From contig WIXG01000313.1 in NCBI GenBank assembly GCA_009869945.1, forward strand, positions 1 to 64,000: DNA of 64,000 nt, written 5' to 3'. The stretch is from Mesaphorura yosii (lineage: Eukaryota > Arthropoda > Collembola > Poduromorpha > Tullbergiidae). The position numbers and the translations under genes were made by a program. The notes under the pieces were generated by a model that saw only the letters and a program-made list of their open reading frames with translations, was not told the origin of the DNA and searched no databases. Shown here in pieces: positions 44,170-54,500 of this stretch (positions are counted from its first letter, which is position 1; every line of letters starts with the position of its first letter).

Positions 44170-46334
44170 CTAGATGTGGCCAGTGGAACCACCTGGAAAC
44201 AAAAGAGAGAGAAGAACGACTGGCCGATCCTCCATAGGCGCGTATCGCCTGATGACCGGCCCCACTTGCACAGCTGACGACGGAACCCGAGCAGCTGCCG
44301 AGTACCTTGGGTCTTGCAGTATTTCAAGTTGATGGTTTGGGTAGACCCACGATAATTGAACTTGGGGGGCGACATTGTCGATTCTCTGAACCAAACTCTT
44401 AATTCGTAGATGTTGTTCGGACCAAGGACTCAGGGAGTAGACCCGGGAGTCGGAGTGCTTCCAGGAGACTGTGACACCCTTTTCTGACGATGCAGCCCGG
44501 ATTAAGATGGTGCCCACCGGGCTACCCTGCAGCAATATATCAACACGTTCTCGTTCGACCCAGCCCAAAACCAGCCCGTCCTTCCACATTTGATCAAAGT
44601 ACTGCTCGCCTAGTAGTAAGAACCCGTAAAAGAATTCTGAAAAAGTAAACAGTCCCTCGCTAGACATGGGCTGGCGGACGAATTGATCGAGGGTGACGCT
44701 GCCTCCGACGCAAACGCGCAGCAGTGTGTTGGACAGACACTCCCAGTTAAGCCACGTTAAGGGGCTTCCCATTCGTGACATTTTGTATCTGTTCAGGCTC
44801 TCCAGCAGTTTTTCCTTTGACACAGTCACGCGAGCATCCGCAACACCGTCGCTGTGGCCGTTGAAACGGAAGGCAGCGTCAGCAAACTGAATAGCCGCCC
44901 GGGCCCGATATTTGGATTTTTCCGATTCCTGATCCGAACGGGAGCCGAAGACCAACGGCAGAGACGTCGCAGTGAGCTGGAAAGACAGCAAAATGAAACT
45001 AAATTATTTCTACGCCCAGTTTTTCACGTTTTTTTGGACAAATAAGTTTCCAAACCTTTGCAATTCTCCATCCATCCACGAAGACATTCAGCTCGCAGAC
45101 GAGCAATTTATCGGCGTAGAGGTGCCCCTGCTCTCGTTCGCCCCTTCTGAGCAACACCTTCTCAAATTTCACCATTATTGGCGCCTCGTTGTCAACATCG
45201 GCACCTTCCTCTGCACCTTGGCCTGGATTTTTCAAAATAACGCAGCCAACGTTCTTGAACCCGTCCGCACAGGACAATGATCCGTCGACCTTGCTTGGGC
45301 ACCCCATAACCTGGTAAAGTTGTTCCCTGTTCACAAGCGACAACATGGGCTCCGTTTCTGGAACGAACCAGGGGTGCAGCAGGTGCTGAAATTCCATCGT
45401 CGGCACCGTCACCTCCGCGTTCGCACTTTTTTCCTCTTGAGTGTACACCAGGAATCTCTTGCAATGAGTTCGGATTAGAAAAGTTTCATTGAAAATGTGC
45501 TGGAGCAAGATGTCGAGGCTTGCCACCGAGTGGGCGCAGAGTTCAGGGTGCGCCGTGGCAAAACGAAAGAGTGTCAGCGCATGACTCACGATGCCATTCA
45601 GGATCTGTCCGATTTTGTTACACGACGGCCACACCCAAGCAACGCCAGGTGGATCATTTAGGTGTAGGAATGTCCAGCGGTTGATGATGTGTGTTGTAAC
45701 CAGTTGCTGGACTCGGGAAAGGCGCGCCACAGCTTCTGTCAACGGATTAACCTGCGTTTCATAAATACTTTTCTTATAGTATTGACAAACATATTTAACT
45801 TAGTAACTAGCAACACCTGCACAATAAAATACGGTGCCAGGTCGAGTTGGGGCAGCTTCTGCATAAATTCGTCACTCCACCGCAATCCAGCCAAAATCTC
45901 GTCCTCCGCGGCAATTTGCTCCCCTTCGAACTGAAGCAGCTTCTTGAGAATTTTCCACAATTTCCCCAATCCGGCGGGGCCAGTGTGCGTCTGTAATTAA
46001 CAAGCAGGTGATGAGTGGCAGACAACAATTCAGCAACAAAGTTTTACTTTTTTACTGAAAACCTTAGCTTACTTGGGTAACTTCCGCACCCGCAAGTGAC
46101 TCTGCGCAGGCGGTTCCTGCGTTATACTCTTCCGTAGGGTCGCTACTACAAACCAATTAGTCAATGCAATGCATAGGAGCATTGCTGAAGTTTTGATTTT
46201 ACTCACGCATTCAACACAGCGGCCACTTGTTGGCCTGAGAGGCGTTGTCTGGCGGAGTAGAGAATTCCGTGCTCGTCCCACAACCTCGTGATAGCGGTGG
46301 TCTGAACTTGGTTCAGTTCCTGCAGTCTCTCCAT
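44170..46334 (-). CDS. STAT: Divergent STAT transcription factor
   Basis: Five exons (46334-46207, 46145-46073, 45990-45817, 45751-45056, 44976-44170; phases 2, 0, 0, 0) give 625 residues. STATs are latent cytoplasmic transcription factors that dimerise by phosphotyrosine-SH2 contact. The N-terminus is short. The DNA-binding middle has the STAT pattern NEAPIMVKFE followed by LTATSLPLVF. The linker carries TFSEFFYGFLLLGEQYFDQMW and the SH2 domain reads DGLVLGWVERERVDILL, then GTILIRAASSEKGVTVSW, SLSPWSEQHLRIKSLVQRI. In the SH2 core the invariant phosphotyrosine-binding Arg is present as LIRAAS. A single Tyr just after the domain (LQDPRYSAA) is the candidate activation site. The protein is shorter than usual STATs (700-850) and has a reduced coiled-coil. 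The lysozyme-kinase gene follows on the same strand. Confidence 0.8.
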
Positions 46335-46891
46335 GTCGTTGCTTCACTTTCCAGGCTCCACTGCCAACAGAATGAAAATGACCGTGTTTGAGTTTCGCGA
46401 AGCAAAACGCAATTGATTGAAAACCTTCCCAAGTGACCATCTTACATTGGAGTAACAGTAAAGGAAGCCTGAAGTGAAGCGCCAAGGCCAAAGTGTCATT
46501 ACATTCGTACTCTTAACTTTAGTAAATAACGAATCAATCAAATGATTTCATTTGACAGTTGATAGTGCTCAACTTCACTTGAAATTCTTTGTTTTCATTT
46601 GAAATGTAGTTGCAGAAACAGGTTTGCAGTCTGGTTGACAAAATGTTTGCAACTGGTTTGTACTCGTGTGCCATCGCATCATCATTGACCAAAACAGTCA
46701 AGGCCACATTAATTTAGACTCTGAAATTGAGAGAGTTCATCTGAAATCCTGAGATCGAAATCAAGGGAAAAGCTGCCCATTTTATCCAAATTGTCTCTTC
46801 AAATGAAACGTATAATTTCATTTCATATGCAGTGTAATCTGCGAACCAGCAGCTTGAACTGCCATGCAGCATGACAGAGGAAGACTGCCCA
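46335..46891. other. Intergenic, no gene seen
   Basis: AT-rich spacer between the divergent STAT and six-cysteine peptide genes. Repeated CATTTGAAA/TTTCATTTGA words near 46.55-46.83 kb could be regulatory; no coding signal. Confidence 0.45.
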
Positions 46892-46925
46892 TATAAACAG
46901 GGTCAGGGGTCCAGGCATCATCAGT
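46892..46925 (+). promoter_or_regulatory. TATA box and TCAGT initiator of the six-Cys peptide gene
   Basis: TATAAA at 46892-46897 and the arthropod initiator TCAGT at 46921-46925, 31 bp apart, the textbook distance. About 100 bp before the start codon. Fits a strongly inducible or tissue-specific small gene. Confidence 0.7.
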
Positions 46926-47022
46926 CGCCATTTGCCACTCGACAAAGCTCACTTCAATCAACCCAAATTAAAGCACATCCTCGATATTTTGCATCTTCTG
47001 CAATAAGTGAAACACAAGGAAA

Positions 47023-47398
47023 ATGAAGGGCTCTGCTGTTCTCGGGTTGCTCCTTTTGTTGGTGGTCTGTGCCACCTTTGTCGCCGTCGAGGGTAAGTCA
47101 ATTATTTTCAAATATTTTATAATTAACCACGAGTCAAGTTGGAATCCATGCCATTTTGTGTATCCTTTTCAATTGGTCAGGACGTTATAACTGTATTGAC
47201 TTCGCCAACAATCGAGGTGGAATCATTTGCAAAGACAAGCCAGCTGCATGCCCTGCGGGATACGAGGCCAAGTATTATCAAGCCGGTGGCCATTACCCCT
47301 GCAGCGTAGGGCAAAGGTGATTTTTGGACACTCTGTGTGATAACTTGATTTAACAACCAACTGATTTCGTTGATTTAAGATGCTGTGGTCCGCTTTAA
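47023..47398 (+). CDS. Small secreted six-cysteine peptide (beta-defensin-like spacing)
   Basis: Three exons (47023-47092, 47181-47316, 47380-47398; phases 1 and 2) give 74 residues. A signal peptide (MKGSAVLGLLLLLVVCATFV) is followed by a mature part of about 50 residues with six Cys arranged C-x11-C-x6-C-x16-C-x5-CC, ending GPL. The final adjacent Cys pair and the order C..C..C..C..CC match beta-defensin and big-defensin C-terminal arrays, with wider loops. Basic and Gly/Tyr-rich segments (YEAKYYQAGGHYP) fit a host-defence peptide. Assignment rests on spacing only; another disulfide-rich family is possible. A clean TATA/initiator promoter precedes it. Confidence 0.7.
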
Positions 47399-48065
47399 CC
47401 AAATGCCGAAGCCAATCCAGCTAACCTGATGAAACCTGATCCGTTGACGAAGGCCCGTGACCCGGAGAAAATCCTGCTCAACACGTTTTCTATACAATTA
47501 ATTAAATACGGCTTGAATTCAGAAATTGAAAAGTAATCAAAATGTCCAATATTGGCATAGTAGAAATAATACGAAATTAATTTCTGTCTTTGATTTCTGC
47601 GTTATTCGAAATTTGAATTAAAATTAAAATGTTACTCAGTGATAGGATTCGTCGTCCTTCATCTCGTTTTCCTGCATTATTTCATGCTATAGCAGCTCAG
47701 AGGGCTCTCGCCCTCAGAGCAAGCTCCAGGAAATAACAACCCCACGATGGCACGATGTTCAAATTCCTGTTGAATGTTGAAAGTCAAGAATATATTCAAC
47801 TGAACTAAATGAGGTCGAACCCTCCAGAAACTTGAGGATCGTTGGCAGTTCTGGATAATTGATGTGAACTTTATCGATTGGATGGACGTGAGACAGAAAT
47901 TATTCAAGACAATTTCTGTGTTCGCGCTTGTAGCATTAGCGGCTATTAGCGGGCTATTAGCGGGTTACTCAGCAACTCAACACGGCCAGCTACCGACGAG
48001 AAATCCACTCAAGTGTACAGGAAATCGCTCTAATGGAAATGTAGATGTATTACCCGGGCACAGAC
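47399..48065. other. Intergenic, no gene seen
   Basis: Contains the 3' end of the peptide gene and short frames with hydrophobic stretches (near 47.86-48.0 kb) that do not join the chemoreceptor frame downstream. Short tandem TAGCGGG(C)TAT words occur at 47.93-47.97 kb. Confidence 0.45.
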
Positions 48066-49049
48066 ATGAGTCTGACGACAATCTCGAGGATTGTCCCATT
48101 ATTTCCTTCCTTTAGTTGTCTCTGTATCAAGGCGAATCGAATCCGTTTCGAATCCTGGGAATGGGCTTTAAGTGTGGGTGGAGCTGCAGGAGGGGCCACT
48201 GGCCTGTGCTTTCATATTCACGCGTTTCGGTGCTTTCCGTATCTCCCGTCAGTGCTGAATCGGGCACGGCATCGGCATCGGGTAAACCGCATGCACGGAC
48301 GATAACATGGCTCTGGTTACTCTGGTCATTTTCATATCCTATTTTTTCTGGCTGAAAGTTTTTTCTTATCGACGATAGTTTTACCCCCGCCGCTCTTGGC
48401 CCTCTGTGAGAGGATGGGGTTGGGCGTCTTTAAAGTCCTTCTGCGTGCGTTGGAAGCCTTCGTCGGGGAAGTGGGCTCCTACGCCACGCTCGCGTGTGTT
48501 ATGCAATTCATCGTCCTCACCGAAGTCATTGTCTACGTTTTGTACATGTCCACGTTGACCACCATCTTACCTTTCTCTCCTCGCGCACGGCTTGCGGACC
48601 TACCAACAGAGACATCCTGCTCATGGGAAAAGAAGAATGGAGCGCCCCCGAGTGGTCAAACATCTGCAGCTCCTTTACGCGATCCTCAGCCAAGACTGTG
48701 TCTCGTCACAAGAACTCTTCTACTTTATGTGTTTTCTAAACTTTAGTTTGATTATCGAGTTTTTCGTGGGAGTCAGCCTATTGAAGACTACAGGAGATGG
48801 CGTACTTGCTGTCACAGCTGCGCTCTTCATCCTGCCCTTTGTATTACTTCGAGGCGCTGACCGCGAGCAAGTTGAGGAACGTCATACAAACGTCTACCGG
48901 TTTCAAGAATTGTTGCAAAAAGTACGAGGCTTTCGCTGAATACTGCTTACCCTTGCACTTCCTGTATCTTGACTCTAAACAGTCAAACGTTTCTGTACAT
49001 CACGAAGAACGTCTCTCTGAATCTTCTTACATTGCTCTTAAATTTTTGA
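48066..49049 (+). pseudogene. Degenerate gustatory-type chemoreceptor
   Basis: Hydrophobic receptor-like segments occur in order but in changing frames. First is an N-terminal part from MSLTTISRIVPLF with RIRFESWEW, joinable at 48247 to an acceptor near 48357. Then helices LLALCERMGLGVFK and YATLACVMQFIVLTEVIVYV. Next, in another frame, come LFYFMCFLNFSLIIEFF and AALFILPFVLLRG. In a third frame comes LYYFEALTASKLRN with FKNCCKKYE, then a last piece TFLYITKNVSLNLLTLL. The order resembles the 3-11 kb receptors (the FYEWIAS-type segment, then an F-TTN helix). No splice pair resolves the frame changes near 48.58 and 48.85 kb, so it is probably a pseudogene. It lacks the TYxxxxxQF end. Confidence 0.5.
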
Positions 49050-49197
49050 GTTTCGCATTGTTTCTGAACTAATCAAATCGGTAATACAATACTCCACTTC
49101 CATATATTTCCACTTTTAATAACACTAAATTACATTTCTCCCCGCAATTAAAAAGTGATGAGGACGAAGTTTTAATATATTCAATATCGTGTTAGTA

Positions 49198-50919
49198 TCA
49201 TTTAGTGAATATCTCTTGAATCTCATCGAGGCTTTTTCCTTTCGTCTCCGGAACTGTGAAGTAGATCGAGACGAATCCGAGAACGCAGCAGATCGCGTAA
49301 ATCCAGAAACACCAGGCGATGCCCAACGAGCCTGCGATGCTCGCAAACGTCTTCGTGACGACGAACGCACAGAGCCAAACAAGGCAGACGGCGACGGCCG
49401 AGCAAACTCCTTTGATATTTGGTGCCAGGAGCTCGCCAAGCATTGTCCAGCTGAGTGGACCGATTCCGAGCGAGAAGGCGGAAATAAAAACGACGAGGCA
49501 GACGACTGGGAGCCAGGCGAGGCTATCCGTCACCGCCACGTGAGTGCCTTCGCCAACGCCATCTTCTTTCAAATGGAAGTACACGCCAAGCACCAGCAGC
49601 GGGAGCGCCATGAACACCTGCCCGACGAGCAGAAGAATTCGCCGGCCGGCGCGATCCACAAAAATCCCGGACACGATGGTCGCCAACACTTGGACCACTC
49701 CAACGACGATGGAGCACAGATTTGAATTCATCTCCGAGCCCGACGCCCGGAAGATGCTGCCAATGTAGAAGATGACTCCGTTGTACCCGGAAATCTGTTC
49801 GAAAATCATGAGCGAGAGGACGATGGCGATTGGCTTGAGAATCCGGGCGGTAAAAAGCGACTCCAGTCGGAGCTTGGCTGCGTTGGCGTTTGCGTTTTCT
49901 TGGAGACTTGCTTCAAGCTAAAATTGCAAATTAAATTGGAGCGAATCAGCATAATTTTCATTTGTAATTTAAAATTTGGCAAACCTTTGCCAATTCCGCT
50001 TGCGCCGCCAGCTCGTTCGTCGTCTCGTCTTTCCGTCGCCGAAGCCAACGCATGGCCTTCATTGCTTGATCATTTCGCCCTCTGATCACGAGGAATCGCG
50101 GAGATTCATGCACCAAGACGAGGCAAGCCAGCGCTAGGCCTGGCACCACCGCTGAAATGAGGGCCAGCTGATCCCACGACACGTACGCTCCGACGGCGTA
50201 CGTAAAGAGAATCCCAAGCACAAGCATGATTTGAAACATGTTGCCCATTGCCCCACGAATCGAATCCTCCGCCGTCTCGGCAATGTAAATCGGCGCAGCG
50301 AGCGAGAATACTCCGCCACAAAATCCTGGGAGGGCAAACAAAAAGACAACATGCAATTGCATACGCCACAACCACAGCCAGCTCGAGCCTGAAAATTGTT
50401 ACCAGTCACGACCCGCCCGGTGATGATCAAACCGACACTTCGCCCCGCAAATCCAATCAAAATCCAACCGGAGATGAAAGGCAGGCTTATTAGGGCCATC
50501 GTTTTTCGGCGTCCGAAGCGGTCGGCGGCGAACCCGGCGAAAGGGCAAGCGAATAAGGCTCCGAGCTGTAAAGAGCGATCAGGCTTAAGTAATCTTAGCT
50601 AGTTACGGCAACCCACGACACAGATATTAACTTACCACTGCAACTGAACCAATCCATGATTGTTTCTCTTCGGAAAGCCCGCCAAGCCCTCCACGGCCAT
50701 GCTGGTATTCAAGCTTGAAGGCCGCCTCCAAATCGGGCAAGGCCGGCGACGTCCAAGCGAGAACGTTTCCAAGTCCGAAGATTCCAAGCGTGGCTGTGGG
50801 AGTGAAAAATATAGACGGCTAATAGGCTCCTATTTTTTGGGGCGCTTACATTGGCACACAGTCAGCGAATTACCTGAAAATGCAGCCAGAAATTGTCGCC
50901 ATTGGCTGGTGACGGTCAT
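49198..50919 (-). CDS. Facilitated sugar transporter (Tret1-like, MFS)
   Basis: Five exons (50919-50874, 50793-50636, 50565-50403, 50325-49985, 49917-49198; phases 1, 0, 1, 0) give 475 residues with twelve predicted helices, normal for insect trehalose/hexose transporters. Sugar-porter signatures: TSPALPDLE at helix 1, GFAADRFGRRKT (helix 2-3 loop), GFCGGVFSLAAPIYIAE, PESPR-type ESPRFLVIRG, QISGYNGVIFY (sugar-contact helix 7), DRAGRR, GIGPLSW, and the C-terminal PETKGKSLDEIQ. The start at MTVTSQWRQFLAAFS is short, as in many family members. It moves sugar across the plasma membrane by facilitated diffusion. The specific substrate is unproven. Confidence 0.9.
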
Positions 50920-51507
50920 TTTTGCCGTTCAGGCAGTTCAGGGCTTCGTAAAATTCGTTTATCAGCTGAATTTAATTCGGAAAAGTTTTCTTGACGCAGT
51001 ATTCGACTCGAACACAACTCCATCAGGGTTTTCGGTGCGTTCGCTGCAGGAGCTGCTCAACTCAGGAAAAATACGTTGGAAATGGAATTCCAGTCGTAAA
51101 TTCGAAATTCGAGAATGCCAGTGGCAATGGAATCCAGAGTCGGTGAATTTATACAGGATGGGGCGGTGGCAAAACCAATTCCCATGCAAATTTGGAAATT
51201 GTCTGAACAATGCATGAACGAAGAGCATGAGCAAGAGCATAATTGGAGTTCAACTACAGTTTAAAGTCCATTAGCACGGCAATTAGCACCAGCAGTTCCA
51301 GTATTGATTGCCTACAGTATTGATTACAGTGTTATTAGCTTCAAATTACCCCCAAGCAATTTATTATCAAACTTATTAACATAACATGACGTAAAAGAAG
51401 AATAATAATTAAACACTGAAGTTGTTTTCTTACTCTTGTTATTCGAGTACATGTAAAATTGCAGCCAAGAGTCTCGGAGCGTGAAGGTATCTTTGGCTTG
51501 ACGAGGC
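50920..51507. other. Intergenic, no gene seen
   Basis: Between the sugar transporter start and the BTAF1 stop, both minus strand. No coding signal. Confidence 0.5.
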
Positions 51508-54500
51508 TCAGCCGAGACTTTTGATGAAGGCGCTGAGGTCGTACTCGTCGTCGTAGAGTTTTTCATCCCACAATTCAGGAACGGCTTCGATCACGTGGCG
51601 GTACGCACCGAGCAGGCCATCCGTTGCTAACCCCGCCCCCTGCTCGTCCTTCCCACGCTGTTCCCTGTCTCGGCATGCCGTCGCAGCAGCAGCGCCCCCG
51701 CCACCGTTGGCTCCCGTGTCAAGAGTGAAGAGGTCGAGGAGCTGATCCGTCCGCATCGTCTCCAGCTGTTTGTTCTCTCCGCCAATGACGGTCTGCGCCG
51801 TGAGAAGTTTGAACTTCTGGAGCCCCATGATTTTCTCCTCCAGCGTCCCCCGCGTGATGAGGCGGTACACGTTGACGGTCCGTGTCTGCCCGATGCGGTG
51901 AGCGCGGTCCATCGCCTGCAGGTCGCGCATGGGGTTCCAGTCGTGCTCGACAAAGATGACCGTGTCTGCTCCCGTCAGATTGAGACCCAGCCCTCCGACT
52001 TGGGTGGTGAGAAGCAGAAGGTCGATCCCCACGTCCTGGTTGAACCGCTGCACCAGCGCCTGACGCTGCCCTGCGGGTACGCTTCCGTCCAGCCTCAGCC
52101 ACGTCACGGAGGGCATGTGCGCCCGAAGGAGGTCCGATTCCAGAATGTCCAGCATCGACTTGAGCTGGCAGAAAATCAGCGCCCGATGAGGTGAAGGGCC
52201 GGGGCTCGAACTTCCCTCTGAGAAGATGCCCAATGAAGTCAGCAGCTGCCTGAAAATGTAGAAAGAAACAAATATTCCACTAGATGGGTAAAGTTACGCC
52301 TTCGGCCAAGCAGCAAATTTGAATTTGTGTACTCACTTTAGCGCTCCGAGTTTCCCGCTTTGAGTCACTTGGTCGATTTCCCCCGGCTTCATCCCAGCCA
52401 CGATCTCCGCCGCTTTCGGGTGGCCCTGCAGCACGAGTTTTGGGTGGTTGCACACTTTGCGCAGGTACTGCAACGACTGGAAAATGTGTGTGAAGACGTC
52501 CGTTGTCGCCCGAGCGTGACCCCCTGCTGCCGCTGAAGCCCCCACCGTCGCCAGTGACCGCCCCGCGCGTGTCTTCGCAAAATCTTCGTAGAGGAGCGCC
52601 TGAAGAGGGGACAGGGCGCAAAAGTAGTCTTGTGTAATCTTAGGCGGGAGGTCACGAAGCACGTCTTCCTTCAGGCGGCGCAAGAGGAAAGGCAGAGCCT
52701 GGCGGTGCAGGGCCTCCATCGCCAGGGCGCCGGCCTCGGCTTCTTTATCGCTGCATTTGGCGTCGCGGGCGGCGAGAATGGGCCTCGCGAATCGGGCAGC
52801 GAAGCCGCGTTCTGAGCCGAGGAATCCAGGCATGAGGAAGTCGAAGAGGGAGTGAAGCTCGAGGACGTGATTCTGTATTGGCGTGCCCGTGAGGATGAGG
52901 CGGTGTGCCGCCCGGAGCTGCTTGATCGCCTTGGACAGCTTCGTGCGTCCGTTCTTGATGACGTGGCCTTCGTCGAGGACGCAGTAGTAGAAAAGATGAC
53001 TCTCGAAGAACTCAAGATCGTTGCGCACAATGTCGTATGACGCAATCAAAATGTTGTGCTCGCCCAGGCGGTCTTGCAAACGCGACCGCTCCGCCGGCGG
53101 GCCGTGGTAGTGGAGTGGTCGGAGATTAGGCGCGAATTTTTGAATTTCGTACACCCAGTGGCCAGTCAGCGTTGGGGGACAGACGACCAACGAGGGGGCG
53201 ATCATTTCTTGGGCCCCCCCTGCCTTTTCTCTTTCTTCTGCCCTTCGCACTTCCTCCGCCAGGAGGCAAATACACATAAGCGTCTTCCCCAGGCCCATAT
53301 CGTCACAAAGGATGCCGTGCAGCCCGAATCGACGCAGAAACCCCAACCAGTTCACTCCCCCCTCTTGATAAGGACGGAGCGTCGCCCGGATTTCGGCCTT
53401 CACTTCGTACGGCGCTATGCGACTCGGATTGAGGAGCTGCTCCAGAAAATCTCGCTGCTCTTCACGCAGTGCGACGAGGTGCGGGGGAAGGCTAGGCGGC
53501 GGCGGGACGCCAGACTCAAGCGGGAGGAGTCGAATGAGGGCGGCGAAGGCGAGCGAGGCGACGGGGCGAAGGCTCTGCGACGGAGACGACATCAAGCCAA
53601 GGACGGGCACGACGAGCAGGGCGACCCACGGCAGCATGCCTAACCCGAGCGCCTCCACGACTTCGTGCACGGTGGTCACGGCACCTTCGGCCTCAGGTAG
53701 GGTTCGCATTTTCTCCAGCAGGGCTTCGACAACGTGCGCCATGCATTCGTTCGGTAGGAGCTGGCAGAGAACGGCGACAGTGCGAGCGGCGTGCGGGAGC
53801 ATTTTTAGAAGGCGAGGGAGAAGTGTAGGCAGCTTCTGGTGAAGAGTTGCAGGCAAATGAGGGAGGATGAAATTGATTGTGGGCAACAGCGTCGGCGGAG
53901 GCGCTTCAGCCGTTTTTTCTCCGCCCCCGTCGTCGTCACCGCCAGGTGTAGACCTCAGCAGCTGTCCAACAGTGTGTTCCCACAATCCACAAGCTTCCAC
54001 GTCGGCCCCACGACAAACGGCTTCCAGCGCCATCTCGGCGCCTCGCACTTCGACACTCTTCTCCTTCTCAGCCATCGCAGTGGCGCTGGCACTGCCGGCT
54101 CCACTTACAGCTCCTTCGACGGTCCCTTCATTTGATTGGCCGGCGTTGAGACTGGCGATGAGATTCTGAATTACTTTGTTGTTAGCCTTCGCCGTGGCCT
54201 TGCCCAGCAGACGCACGAGGGCGTACGCCGTGTGGCGCTGCAAGGTTACGTTGGGCTCCGAGCGAACGGCGTCCATCAGTGGCTTGATGACGGGTGACAG
54301 CTTGGCAGGGAGGGGAAGCGGGAGCGCGATGAGGGCAGAGCTGATGCAGGCAAGGGTGCCTCGATTGACGTCACGCCATTCTTTCACGGCCTCCTCCCGT
54401 GCGGACTCGACACCTTTCCGGCGTTCTTCCAGGAGCTCAACAGTCTAAAGAAAAAGGTGCGTGTCAAATCAGAGCGCGCAACGGAAAAAAGTGAGAAAGA

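Noticed and set aside
52280-53842. Many overlapping frames on both strands inside BTAF1
   Set aside because: Shadows of a GC-rich coding exon; only the minus frame carries SNF2 motifs.
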